Assembly (NCBI RefSeq): GCF_963662255.1 | Contig: NC_085048.1 | Coordinates: forward strand, 103,526,499-103,590,498 | DNA length: 64,000 nt | Reading direction: 5' to 3' | Source of the DNA: Cinclus cinclus | Lineage: Eukaryota; Chordata; Aves; Passeriformes; Cinclidae | Shown: positions 10,079-22,990 of the stretch, one piece after another | Position numbering within the stretch: the first letter of the stretch is position 1 | Layout: each line of letters opens with the position of its first letter | The notes under the pieces: model-generated | Database searches by the model: none | What the model was told of the DNA's origin: nothing | The model's input: the letters and a program-made list of their open reading frames with translations, nothing else | Program-made: the position numbers and the translations under genes

Positions 10079-13000
10079 AGCCTTGCCTAAAAGACTACAG
10101 TAAATCATGAAAGTGATCTCAAGTGAACAGAGATGGATTTCTGGAATACGGTGTGCAATGAAACCACTGACCTCTTATACAAGGGTTCATGTCTTTTTCT
10201 ACAGAAACAGATGGGTAATAGCATAATGCTGAAATCATGCTCTACATAATATGGACCTAGTGATTGCAGACCTGATTGCTTGCCATATGGTTGCTGAAGG
10301 GTTGAAGAGAAAATGGGATGATAAGCAAACCCTTAAAAGCAACATTTTTATTGAATGGCCATTACATTAAAACTCAAACTCTGCAAATGAAGGCAAGAAC
10401 TGTGGTGAATAATGATGAAGTAACAAAACAATAAAAGAAGAAACACAATAGCATGTATTTGTTTGCAGTATGCAAAACAATACTCCTCATTTTTTTGGTG
10501 TCATTCTGCCTTGTATTATGAGCACTTGGTGGAAAGTTGGTGGGACATTGCTGCCTGCAGGGCACGAATACAGTATCGTGAAGCACTGCAGTATTTGCTA
10601 GGTCAGACAGGAAAAGAAAATAATCACTTGTCTCAAAGGAAAAGCTTCTAAGTTAAATGCTAACTAAAATATGCAACTTGCATATATGAGCCACATTACT
10701 GTGAGGCTGGTGGGAAGCCTTCATGAGACTTGCTTTTCCAAGATACACTTTTATACCTATTTCCTATCTCTCCTCAAAAAACAACTTGCTTTTATCACTG
10801 ATTTTTTTTTTTCTTGGTACATTCTTGTAACTGGTGAATAGCCTGGGGTTTTTTTTATTGACAATTGTCAGTAAGTTGCTGAGTCTGGGCAGAGGAAATG
10901 CAAAGAGTAAGTGATGTGTAAGTCCTCACTCCTAACGTGTACTTATCTACAAGATGCTTCTTTGCAGGAAGGAGGTTCCACGTAGCACTCAGCAATGCCA
11001 CCACAACCTCATGGCCATGCCTCCTCCTGTGCTGAGGGGAAATTAATCTGACACTGTGACAGGGCAAGGCTTTGAAACATTAAAATCCTGTATATCTAGG
11101 CTTTTCTTACACATTTGGAGGGTGGGCCCAGTGTGGTCTCTTTTGAGGCATTAATGGTTTGCTCAGTTATTGCTATAAGAGGAATCCAGTTGGTAAAGTC
11201 AGAAATCCAGCTCAGTTGAGATTGCAAAGATTGCAAGTCGCACAACACAAGCCACTTGAATCAGGCTGGACTTGTCTCTTTTAGAAGCTCAGTCCTGCAG
11301 AACATCCAGGCTGATGGTTCAATGCAGGGTAGACTTCAGTGGCTTTGCAGTCAGAAAGGATCCTTTTGTTCTTTTCCAGAGCCTGTCCAGTTCCTAGTGC
11401 TCCAAGTGTGTAGAAAGGGATGGGGAAGCAGTTCCCAACTCTTTTTGGCAGGTGCAATCTGTGTCCTGCTATGTGGCCAAACTCCTCACACTGGGACCAC
11501 CCCAGGCAAGTCCCTGGATTCTCATCCTCTCCTTACCACACTGCTGAAGAACTTCCAAGATCCAGGCAGGGTAATATAGCTATCTCTGATTAATCACTAC
11601 TAAATACAGACTTCCTTGGCTTGACAGGCTTGTCTGATGCTTCCCATAAATCACAATTTATTTGACTGCAAGAATGGAAAATATTTATTTGAACAATTAC
11701 TTTCAAAGAGGAATCTGCCATGTATGTGAATCTCCGGATCATCCTCATGCTTCTCATGGGCTGCCCACCTCACTTGGATTTCCCTTGGAGACCTAAGGAC
11801 ATGTGACAAGCAGCATATCCCAGTATTTAAGACATTTTAAGTATGGCGAAACCAATTTTCATATGATGAGAAGAGATTTCTTGCAGCCTATAAAATTGAT
11901 TCTCATCCCTCTTGACTCCTGACATGCTGCCTGTGTGGCAGCAATAAGTTTTGCATAACTTTTAAGAGCCCATGCTGACCTACTTAACAGGCATCCACTG
12001 CTACATAATGTATTTAGGTCAAGTATTGTGTTTGAGCTTATCATCAATCTTGTAATAGTCCGGCTCACTGTGAGAGCCACAGGTACACGACTGATGCAAA
12101 CATTCCACAGGATAGAGAATATTCTTGTCATTTTCTTAAAGGGAGGCCTGGCATTAGGGTGTTGCTATTTTTGTTGGAGAAGAAACAAGGATTGCCAATC
12201 ACAACCCTCCCAACCTGTGTTGTTGCACCCCTGGTTTTCTCCCTTTATTAAGAACATCCAAAACCACCTATAACAAGGGATTTTTATTTTTTTTTAACAT
12301 GATTCATTTGGGCTAGACAGTACATGTATTAAATCTATATTTTTATTATGATATGTTACTGACTGGTTTTTACTTTCAAAATAATATACCCGGAAATTTT
12401 GTACCCAGTCATTTTGTACCAAACCATTCTGTCCCTTCCCTAATTGCAGTTGGTGTTTTAGCCACATTTTGGGCAGACTCTTTAAGCCTGTATTTTAATA
12501 AAGTAGTGCCAGCACACTCCTTCATCCAGATGATATCAGTGAAGTGCACGTTGGTTGGAGCAGTAAATTGTTGCAAAGTTCTATGACATCTTAATGCTCT
12601 GACAGGATGTGAAAGACAATAACACTACTGAAAAGATGAGAAAAAAAGGCCCTTTATAGCTACTGAATAATATATTAGCTTTTAACACTGTATATACAAG
12701 CAAAATGGGCTAAGGTATAAAATCAACAAAATAATTGCTTATACCAGAAGTTATATATTTTCTCAGGATCAGAACTGCATGACCTCAGCCCGTGGGGCAA
12801 ATGGGGTTTGATTTGGTATTCATTACCTCAAAGAGCTGTAAATACCTGCCACACAAGTGGAATCTGCCCTGGGGGCTGATGAAACGGTGTCTTACTTGTA
12901 TGTAATTTGGAAAGAGTTCCTCTGAAAACACTCTCAATCTGTTGTGTGAATGGACTCGCAGGAATCATTCCCAGTGCCCAAAATGTGCCAATGTGAGGAC

Positions 13001-14904
13001 CTGTGAGCAGCTCCTAAAACGTGCAGGTGGGTACCTGCATACAAATGCTTCTAAAATTGACATGTACAGTGCTGTGGATCTGAAAATCTATAGTGCACTT
13101 TTTAGCAGTGCATTGCCAAGTCTGAACTGAGGGAAGAGTTACATGGCAATGAAATATGCATTAAAAAGGTCCAATTTATACATGGATCCCAGGAGTTTGG
13201 CGACTTGTCTCCTTTCCTTTGTTTTCAAATGCTGTGCAAAGTTTATCAGTTTGTATGACAAATTAGTTTGTGCTGTCTCTGTATTCCAAACAGAACTTCC
13301 ATTATGTTATTTGCTTCTTAAATACTTTTGGACAAAAATCAAGGTAACAATTGTGCTAGCACACCTTTCGCACAAAGAGCTCTTGGTCTTAGCTCCCTCA
13401 CTTTGAAGGCCTTAAATTACACCTAAATGTTGCTTTAGTTTGTTTTAATTTGTGATACAGCTGGGCTTTTTCTCCAAAACTTATTTCCAGAGTTTTGGCT
13501 CATCACATTCAAAGATTCCAAATGTTGGGCTTAAATTCTGGCTAAATAAAAAAGGAAAAAAAGTGAAGCATCTTTAATATAATTTTTTTTTGCTGATACT
13601 CAGAAAAAATGTTTTGCATCTTCCTGCAGTAAATTATAAAATATCCAAAATTCAGAAAGAATTTCTGAATATCATTAAATTTAAGTCAGTAGTTGTGGAT
13701 TCTTTGCCTTGAGTTCACTGATACCAGCCTGAGAAGGAGTAGGCAGAGGTGAAATTCCTTCTGTCAAACACAGAGTCGATGGGGGGAAAATAGGGAGGCG
13801 GTTGTATGCAAAATAGAGACACTTCAGCGTCTGCTTATACACTAATTTATTTATACATGCGACAAGAGGAGCACTTCTTACTCAGGATAACATAAATAAC
13901 CCTGGCACAAAATGTTTTAGGAAGTGCACTTGGAATTACAGCCTTTTCTTAGGTAAAGTCAGGACTTAATGTAAGTGAACAGTTGTTCTTTTCAGTTCTC
14001 TAAATGCAAACAAATGGGCTTTTTGTTTGGGGGACAGTTGTTGTTTCCCAAGTTGCTGCTGCATCTTAGTGCTGGGTGCAGCTTTACCTTTTCTTGCTCT
14101 TTTCAAGGTAGCTGTGCAGTGAAAGAGAGGGAGGGAGAGCGACAAAAAGAGAAGAATTTCATTTAGATATTATTCCATAAAGATTTCTGAGTTTCCTCTA
14201 TTTGGAGAATAAAAAAGCTGCAAGAGTTGTTTGTTTCCTTCCTTGTGGAAAGTAGTATTTGCCTGGTGTGAGTCCAATGAGCCAGCTGATGTCAAGGGAA
14301 GTGTTCTGAGGAGAACAGCTATAGAATCTGGTCCTGGATGTTCCAGTTCCTGATGCAGGTGCCTTTGATTCCAAAACTTGAGGGAAGAAGTAGCGAGAAC
14401 ATTCTCTAATGCAGGATGGGGTAGGTGAATGTAGGTATTTTCCTAGATTTTTATTACAGCTTTTCACTTTAAAATTCTTAGAAAGTCGAAGTACCTTCTA
14501 ATCTTTTAGCTGCCTTTCTTCTTTCTATTTAACAATTCAGTAGCACATCAATTGATCCCTTTCCCCAAACATTTTGAAGCACTTGAAACCATTTCTTGCC
14601 ACGTTGTTATTTATAGAGCTTCACTAAATGAAAAAAGGCTCCTTTTCCCTTGCAGGTATATGCATCATTTATAGTCTGGCTTCATTATATTCTGTAGTGT
14701 ACTCCTGTAGGAGAGTGGTTATGTAATGCTCTTATGTCATTACATTTACATGCATTAAATTCCTGGCAGAATCATATTCACTGGAACAAAGGGTTCATTA
14801 GCAGGACAGAAATGCTTAACTTGGGAAACTGCTGGAAGAAGTGAGATGCATTTCCAGGCTGATATTGTTGATATGCAATTATATATTATGCACAGAGTTG
14901 ATGT
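10079..14904. other. Unique non-coding DNA
   Basis: No gene is recognised. The plus frame at 11256-11579 (107 codons) lies in a moderately GC-rich patch but shows no domain, signal or exon borders. Purine-rich DNA (GAGAGGGAGGGAGAG type) occurs at 14120-14157. The rest is ordinary AT-rich sequence. Confidence 0.5.
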
Positions 14905-14920
14905 GGGATTGGCTAATCCC
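14905..14920. promoter_or_regulatory. Paired bicoid-type/CCAAT motif, inverted
   Basis: GGGATTGGCTAATCCC is a six-base inverted repeat (GGGATT/AATCCC) around GGCT. It contains TAATCC, the core bound by OTX/PITX-type homeodomains, and an inverted CCAAT box (ATTGG). About 30 bases upstream is ATGCAATTAT, a POU-like word. The motif is exact in sequence, but its use as a binding site is inference. Confidence 0.25.
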
Positions 14921-17900
14921 AAATGACAAGTATAAATGTGGTAGAAGTTGCTCATTCAAATCCCCTTCTGCAGTTGTAACTTTGAATAGAAGTTATCATG
15001 GTTAAATCTGGAGTGCCTGTGAGGGGGAGTCGCTGTAGTGTGACAGAGCAGCGCCATTCCCAGCACATGGGAGCTTTACAGAGGACCAGCACTCACTCCA
15101 CAAACTGCAAATACAGGAAAAAAGTTACTCAGTGCCCCTTATTTACATGTGCAACCGGTGCAGAATGAATTGATGGCCTTGATTGTGTTATGCATTTAAA
15201 TCTGTTCTTTATTCTTCCAGCTCCTCTCCCCTGTCAGTGAAGCATTATGGTGGGAGCTTCTGGGGGGAACACCTGGGCACATTCTTTTGCACAATGTCAG
15301 GGCTCTGCCTGAACCAACTTCAGAAATGGATCATTTCAGTTTTGTTGAAATGGCAGTTGAATAGCAGGAATATATCAAGAGTTAAAACTTCATTACTGGG
15401 GAGCAATAAAAATACATCAAGCCTGGAATATTGTCTAGGAGATCAGATTTCTTGGTTGTGTTGACACTTTAAAGAAATATGTTTATTTAAGGAATAGAAA
15501 TTCTATATACTGGAATACTACAGTGATAAATTGCATTCTAGTTAGGCTATCTCTGATGTTCTAATTTTATCAACCAACAATGGACTGTGTATCCCATGAA
15601 AGTCAGCTAAAAGAAAGGTAAAAAATAATGCTAAAGGCAAAAATCTTCCTTAACCATTCTGTACTACTTCACTGGGACTGGTGCTACACAGTGTTTGGAA
15701 TCTGAAAACATTTAATTGTATTTGTTAGCACCTTTTCATTGGGTTGCAGCAAGGAATGTTCAGGTGTGGATGTGCTGGAGACAGCACAAAGAAATGTATC
15801 TGCTTGCAATTTCCATGAGGATAAGAAGTAGGGGACGTTGAGTTTCCTGCAAACTTGGAAACAGGGACTTTTACAAGTCTCCAGACTTCCATGTCTGACA
15901 ACTTCCCTAAATTTAGATGTTACGTCTGTTTTTGTGACCTGAAAAGTCTCCTGCACAAGTCTAGATCCCTAAAAAGGGCTACCTGGAAAGCACTGTGATA
16001 AATATGTCTAGTTCCTTGCAAAGCTGCGAGGAAGTGATTTTTAACATATTTCACAAAAAAAAAAAAAAATGCTGCTTGTTCTCAGCTTTGCAGATGGTTT
16101 CCCAGGTTGACTTGTTAGAATAAGGGAGGACAAAACCTCGTTTGGCAGAACAGGAACTCTGTCGTTACTCATGTTGAGAGCATCTGTCTTGCTCATGTAC
16201 TCGTGTGTTTGGGGCTGAATAGACTGTGGAGAGTTTCTTCTGGTTTCACTTATGGGGGACATTCTTGGGGGATGATGAGGTGTCTACAGCTCCACTTGTC
16301 AGTACTGAATGCCACAGACGGGCTGGTTGCCTTTGCAACTGCTTCAAGACAAACCCAGAAGTCTTGAAGGATGAAGTGTGGAGTCCCCAGTAATTTCAAT
16401 GTGACCACAAGCAGCTTCAATGGAGAACAAGAAAGCGCAAAGCCTCACTTTAAGGGGAACCCCCCAATATTTATTCCTTTATGTATTTTTAGAGGTGTAT
16501 CATGGCTTGTGCTGAAGTTGTCACAATTTAATAAATCCGTGTGGAATTCTGCAGCAAATAACAAATAGCTTGCTAATAGAGGCTATACTTTTGTCAATGG
16601 TCTCAACTTTTTGAAGGCTGTGTCTTGCATTTGCTTTCACTCTCAAATCTTTGAGAATGCTTTTTGTAGAAGTTTGATAGTCAGGTATCAATATCTCTTC
16701 AAAATCAGTATCAAGGATGCTGGAGGTTTTCAGAGTCTGTTATCAATTGTCACTGTTGACAAACAAGGGGCAGAATTTAAAAATAAAGTACTTGGCACAA
16801 CTTTCTACTTTAGTTCTGTGGAGTTGGTTAAAAATGCTGTCTTTGATGTAAATCAAATGAAGCAATATTTGCAGTCTGCATAACAAAACCAAAATGGGTC
16901 TGCAAAGCTAAGGCACCCACATATGTGTTTACTCTTCCTCCTTTTTCTAAAGTCTCTGTCATTCAGATATTTCCAGTATATTTTCCATATTTCAGTATTG
17001 CTGGTTTAGTGACGTGTTCCTGTGGCGTAGATGGAAGTGTTACAATGTAGTTTGCAAAAATATGTGCTTAAAGAAATACAAACACAAAACCAAATAGAAG
17101 GGTTGGGTGAAGAGGTGCAGCCATTCACTCTTTGACATTGATATTCTGTATTTCTGCTCAAAGAGTTGCATTTTCATATTGTGGTTTCAAGCACCTACTT
17201 GATTTTTCTAGATTCAGTATTTGTGCACATTCCTGTTCAGGCCAGTGAATTCTCATATTTTGAGGCAAAACCAGCCAATTGCATTGTGGGAAAGCAGAGA
17301 GCTCTTCAAAGATACATAAATTAATCCCTTTCATTAAAAGAACAGAGGGGGAAAATGGAAAAAAAATCAAATAAATTCAACTGTGTTTAAAAAGACTGAT
17401 AATAGTCTGAAGGAATTACATGAAAGAGGCAGGAGGAACTTCAGAAGTACATAAGACACTCAGCTTTTGCCTTCACTGATGCTGCAGAGGGTGTTGCAGG
17501 AATGTCTTCAATCCATGGCAGCCAAAAGAGCTGGAAGATGCAGCAGCAACTTCCCCTTTGTCTCTGGCAACAGGCATAGAATCTGTGTGGCCCTGGCCAT
17601 AGAGCTCAGGTGGGATCAGGGAATTCCTGCAGAGGTTGTGTAGTGGGATTCCCCAAGAGCAGGAGCTCATTTGTCTGCAGATCCCATGTGGGCATTGCTC
17701 ATGGCATCCATGTCTTCTAGACCCTGTGATGGGCTGGAAGATGAGCAGAGTTCGAGAGGTGCTTGTGACCATCTGTCTGTGCTATCCTTTTTCTTGACAA
17801 GTGTATGGACCCCAAAATATGGTGGAAGATCTACCCACAAGAGAAGGGATTTTATTTTTAATCATAGAATGGGAAAAAAGGGCTCTATCTGTAGTTCTCC

Positions 17901-18542
17901 TCTGCACATGTAAGAAACAAGTCCTGGGTTTGATTTCATCCAGATTTAGCCTTACAACAAGAAAATCTAAATGTGCAAGATGGCTGAAATTCAGGATACT
18001 GTGTTCGGTGAAAAAAAAAAATTCCTTTGAGTCAAATGTATTGCTGAATACCACCTCAAGTAGCTTTGCTGTCTCCTTCCATCTTTTTTTACTGTCAAGA
18101 ATAGGGTAAGAAATTGGAAAAGAGACAAAGGTTTTAGAAAAAAAGAAGACAAAAGAAGGTGTTGATTTTAAGAACTTTGATTTACTCAATTTTGCTTAAA
18201 AACATGACGCTTTTGCTGTACAAGTATCCTTTGAAAAAAGGATGTCTGCCTTTCAAAATCTTGAATGAGAAAACATTCAGGTTTGTATCAGGCAGAGCTT
18301 ACAGATTTTTTTTTTAGATGCAAGTTTAAAAACAGACACCTTTTTTAAAAGAGATTTTGGGGTTCTTTCTTTGTAACTTGACAAGATGGTTTGTTAATGT
18401 CAATAGTCTTTTGATCACTCAAAATACATTGAAATAAAAAATGTCAATGCTTCCACTCTTTTGATCCAGGACCCTTAAGTACTGTTGCAAGAGGAATATA
18501 TCAGATTATTATATTTTTTCAACTTGGCTTTATGGGTATAAC
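14921..18542. other. Unique non-coding DNA
   Basis: No gene is recognised. A run of 15 A sits at 16055-16069 without tail-like context. A relatively GC-rich patch at about 17470-17800 has open frames on both strands (99 and 80 codons) that resemble nothing known; it could be an old unrecognised repeat. An isolated AATCATAGAATGG word near 17860 is similar to the CR1 3' end, but neighbouring bases do not continue the match. Confidence 0.5.
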
Positions 18543-18626
18543 CTGGAGCCATATTTTTGGGTCTAACCCAGAGGGCTTTGGATGCTGGAGCCACATTTGT
18601 GGGTCCAACCTAGAGCACTTTGGAGC
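18543..18626 (+). repeat. 42-base tandem duplication
   Basis: Two head-to-tail units start with CTGGAGCCA at 18543 and 18585. They agree at 34 of 42 positions by hand count, so the duplication is old. A third partial GGAGCCAT follows immediately. The unit length is a multiple of three but there is no coding evidence. Confidence 0.85.
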
Positions 18627-18917
18627 CATTTCTGCATATTAACATTGCCATATTTTTAATAATTTCCTGATTCATTTGTACTGCTGACCACTCTTCACTC
18701 TAGTTATAAAAGAACTACAGTGGGTTTTTGTTTTTAAATGCCAGTAAACCTTGAATTAGATGAACTTAATATGATGGGTTATTCTCTCCTGGATATTTCT
18801 GTAAACCCTCATCATAAAAACTGTAGGGAATATTTTCCATAGAATTGATATTTAGCATAAAAAGGAATACATAATTGAAAATAAATTCTGGTGTTTGTAC
18901 AGAGTCTAGGTTTCTAG

Positions 18918-18944
18918 ATATGTGTATAGAAAATATACACATAT
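18918..18944. repeat. Perfect 11-bp inverted repeat (hairpin)
   Basis: ATATGTGTATA and its exact reverse complement TATACACATAT flank a five-base GAAAA loop. The following 18945-18981 is built from TTTAATTAAA-type words with further self-complementarity, so the whole 18918-18981 block can form cruciform or melted structures. It is too short for a microRNA precursor. Confidence 0.85.
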
Positions 18945-18981
18945 TTAAATTTAATTAAAATTTAATTTTAATTTAATTAAA

Positions 18982-21900
18982 TGGATTATTGTTTTACATG
19001 AATTATAAGCTACTCTTAAAAGCAACCATTTTCTAGGATTTGTTTTGTACCTGCTGTAATGGTTAAAAAGCAGTTTAAGCCTCCAATCCAAATTAATCAG
19101 GTGTAAACCCTCAAGATGGATTTCTGCCAGGAGTAGTGAATCTGGATTTGTCGTGTGCCCCTTGAATGTTTCAGGAATAAACCTCTGGAAGCACAGGTTG
19201 AAATCCCCACTGAAGCTGGTGGGAGTTTTCTTCCTGACTTCAGTGGCTTTAGAATTTCACTGTAAGGATTTTTATGTACTTTTTAAAAATGAAAAGGTGA
19301 CCTGTTTAATGCTGACCCAAATCATTCCCTGCACAACTTCTGTCCTGCTCAAATTCCCACTCGCAAGCCCCTAAACTGAAAGAAGAGCTGTAGGAAAGTA
19401 AAACTCTGGATTTCAAGTGAGAAAGCCACTTGAAATCTCTCCACATCACACTCTGGCTGGTTATTCCGGGTAGCAGAAGTGGCTGAGCTGGAGCTTTTAT
19501 GATCCACAGCACTTTGTGAGGAGTGGGGAAGCAGAGACAAAAACCGGTACACTTAGAAAATGCCTTGAGAAGGTTCATGACACAAGTGACTGCAGCTCCC
19601 CAGAGGAACTGGTGCCACAGCACACTCAGCACTGCTAGGTCCTTTGAAAGGGGAGTTTAAAAAATCCACTGTGGGATGCAATGAAGGCCCTGACTCTTCC
19701 AGTGAGAAAATAATCCCAGAATTTCATCAAATTCCTACCACAGTCACACCCAAACGGATGGCACCGAGTCTCTTCTTTGGGTTTTGAGCTCTGCATTTCT
19801 GGAAAACAAGAAAACAGAAAGAAATACATGAAGATCTAGAATTGCAGAACAGGGAAATGAAATCAGTTTGTCACAGGAGATTTTTTTTTTTTATTGACAT
19901 CTTTAGTTTGTTTTGATGTCTGTAATTAAATCACTAATTATGTGTTTCTGTTGCAGTGGTCATGCTTTTATTACATAATTGCTACAAGTTTTTATCTCCC
20001 CACTAACAATATTTGTTTAACCTTTATGCATGCTGGTTACATCCTTCAGAATGGAAAAGCTTAGAAACAGAGTTATTGATTGTTACAATTAGCTAAATCA
20101 GAGGGGCTCACAGTTCTTTGCTATAAATTAAATATGTTTTGTGGCACAGGATCAAAGATAATTAAAGGATGAAGCAATTGCAGTCGTTAAACAATAAATA
20201 TTATTTTGATGCCAATTGAATAAAATAAAGCAACAACCAAAAAAAATTAGAAAAACTGAGGGAATTTAAAATGAGGGAAGAAAAGTTTAGCCTAGGGTAA
20301 AAATAATTAAAAAAAAAAATTTACTGTGATCCTTTGAGCTTCCTTCTGTGTTGTCTCAAAAAGCATCTGATTAGGTGAGATGCAATTCAGTCACCCTCTC
20401 TTTATGTTTTTCCCTTTTGAGTTTAGGCATAATTTTTGTCAGTATATTTCAATGTATTCATTAATTTTTCTCATTTGTTTATTTTATGCAAACCATAAGA
20501 GACATTTTTTCCTCAGTGAAGATTGCCTCTTTATTTTATTTTGAAATATTTGTATATTTATTTCATTAAATGAGATAATGCTTTTTCTTATTAACATAAT
20601 TTCCAGTACATTAAACATATTTCTCCACAGACAGAAGAGAGGAATCAGATTAAATGACAGTTAAATCACTTGCAGCAATTTCAACTGTTAAAAGAAATAA
20701 GTGTCTCTGTTTTCTTTGTGATCACGAGATGTGCTGTAAAGGGAAATGAAATACTAAAGAAAGGAGGGAAAACATAAAGAAATAATGACTGACTTATTGC
20801 AGTAATACCACTGAGAGAAGAAAAACTCACTACAAATAAAAGGAAAAATAATATAGTGATTTTGAAAGTTACCAAAATTCATTTCTTATTGATGAGATCA
20901 GTGCCAGCCTTATGCTGAGTAAACTGAGGAGGGAAAAAACCAGCAAAAGCCAGACAATGCCATAAACTGTGGGCAATGAAAGAAGGAATAAATACTGTGC
21001 ATTTGGAAGGCTGTTACTCTAAATGCCTCTAATTATTAAATAATTTATATTTTAGCACATTTAGGGAGGAGAGAGAAGGAGCAATTATCTCTTGGTGAGG
21101 CAACCATGCCCCTCTGCTGCTGTGTTCAGGGCTCTCCAAATGTCCAGGTGTCCCTCCTGTGTCTCTGTCCCCTTTTCTTGGGCAGATGTAGGGCTGCAGG
21201 AAGGAGAAAAGCATCTTTTATTAGCTCTTTTAATAAGATCTTCCAGAATTATTATAATAATATTTTTGTCTTAATTACATATTTATTATTTTAGTTTCCA
21301 GAGCCTGAACCAGCTGCTTTGAAGATACCTTGGGACTGAAGGAGTGGGCTGAGACATTTCTAAGGTAATGTTGACATTATTGTCTTGCCCCCAAGATTTC
21401 CTCTGTTTGTGCTTTTAGCTGTAAACCAGTTATTTTCCACCAGTTTTATGTGCCTGATTTCTTAGTCCTGAGTAAGGACTAGTCTAATATTTGACATTTT
21501 CCTTCTTTTTCTCAGTTTCCCATCAGTGCACTCAACAGCTTCACTGATTTCACCTTCAAGCTCAAATCAGAGAAGGGATTCTTGAGAAGGGGGACCTGTT
21601 CTAACTCCCTGCTCTACCTCAGAGTTAACTAAAATTATAATTTTTCAAGAATTTAAATGACAGTATTTTTGCTATTAAATGCTTGATGAGGGAAAGTGAT
21701 GCCACGAGGTACAGTATCCTCCCTTAAATGACATGGTGCAGGGAAAGAGGTGGAAAATGTCACCTTGTGAGGCTTTTAGGGAATTGTTTCCGGGGGCTGG
21801 AGAGCAGGCTCTGCCTCTCTGCTTGTGCTCATCTGCTGAAGCTGAGCAGAGGACACTGCAGGGTCATCACCAAAGACTTTTGCACTCTGGGGTTGGTGTC

Positions 21901-22942
21901 CCTTGGGCCCCCTTTGGAAGCTGTGTTTGCTGTACCTAGGGGACTGGTCAGGCGATGGAGGTGGTAATGGAATTTATCAGTCAAGGAGACTCTGAGAAAT
22001 CACAGAGCATGTGAAACATAATTAAAGAAATAAACTGGGAGCATATGCCACCATCCTGCCAAGCAGAGTCATATCTGTGTCCCTGGAGGGGCACCAGCCC
22101 AGCCCTTGCTCACAAATGCTCCAAAGCTAGTGGTGGGCACAGGCTGAGGGTCACTGCAGGTGACACAGGATCCCTGCCCAAGGAAGCTCTGAAGGACAGA
22201 GAGAGCTGGTAAGTGGAACTCAATGCACAGAAACATTTCTAGTGGTGGTGCTCATCCTTACAACCTTCACTACCATATTTTCAGGGGGCATAATGATCAT
22301 TAGTGTGTTTATTGTGCCCTTGTGAGTTGGGGCAGGGACATTACTGTTTTTCACACACATGGAATTGAAACGTAGGCAGCACAAGTACTGAGCCCTCGTG
22401 TAGGAGGGCTGCTAGAGACCTGGTCCTGTTTTGTGGTTTTCCTGCAGGATCCTGACCCCTCTTCTTGGCTTTAGCTCTTTATTCAAGGTGTCTAAATAGG
22501 AGATGAGTTGTGCTGGGATTCCTCTGCAGTCAGTAAAGGGGGACAGGGATCTCCAAAGGAAAATTCTGACCTCCCAATGGGTTTTGGAGGGTTTCTACAA
22601 AACCTCCCTTCTCTCATAGAAATGCCTAAAGAGAGACTTTTGCATGTCCCTGCTCTGGACAGTCACTAAGGACAAGATTTGATTCAAAACCACCATGAAA
22701 CAGAACACTTCCCTTTTTGACTCTGCTGAAGAGGCCCAGCACAGCTGTAATTAACTTTTGAAGATAGTGCTCCATTGTGCTTACAAAATGTTGCTGTGAC
22801 TTAGAATGACAGGAGGGGCAGAAACAAGTAAATAAGAAGCTGCCTTGATGAGGTGTGAGGTTCAACGAACAGATGTCCTGCACTGGATTTTGTTGCAATC
22901 CAATTACCTTCTCAAAACCTCTGAACTTCTTATCACTGTGAA
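18982..22942. other. Unique DNA with a motif-dense block (about 19900-20260)
   Basis: No gene is recognised. At 20151-20157 ATCAAAG (TCF/LEF type) abuts ATAATTA (homeodomain type), and AACAAT (SOX type) lies at 20190-20195, within DNA that looks unusually non-repetitive for its AT content. From about 21720 to 22600 GC is higher; a donor-like CTGGTAAGTGG occurs near 22206 with no matching acceptor or coding frame. The minus frame at 22626-22973 (115 codons) has no recognisable feature. Confidence 0.4.
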
Positions 22943-22990
22943 CAATTGTCCATTTTGGTCTCCCTATGAGCAATTGTCCTTTTTGGTCTC
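22943..22990 (+). repeat. 20-base direct repeat, 28-base period
   Basis: CAATTGTCCATTTTGGTCTC at 22943-22962 recurs with one change at 22971-22990, separated by eight bases. It is a recent small duplication with no known function. Confidence 0.9.

Noticed and set aside
16055..16069. A15 run as a retrocopy tail
   Set aside because: No upstream poly-A signal and no flanking duplication found.
17855..17880. AATCATAGAATGG as another CR1 3' end
   Set aside because: Only about 13 bases match; the expected continuation is absent on either side.
22200..22216. CTGGTAAGTGG as a real splice donor
   Set aside because: No acceptor or exon-like sequence upstream pairs with it.
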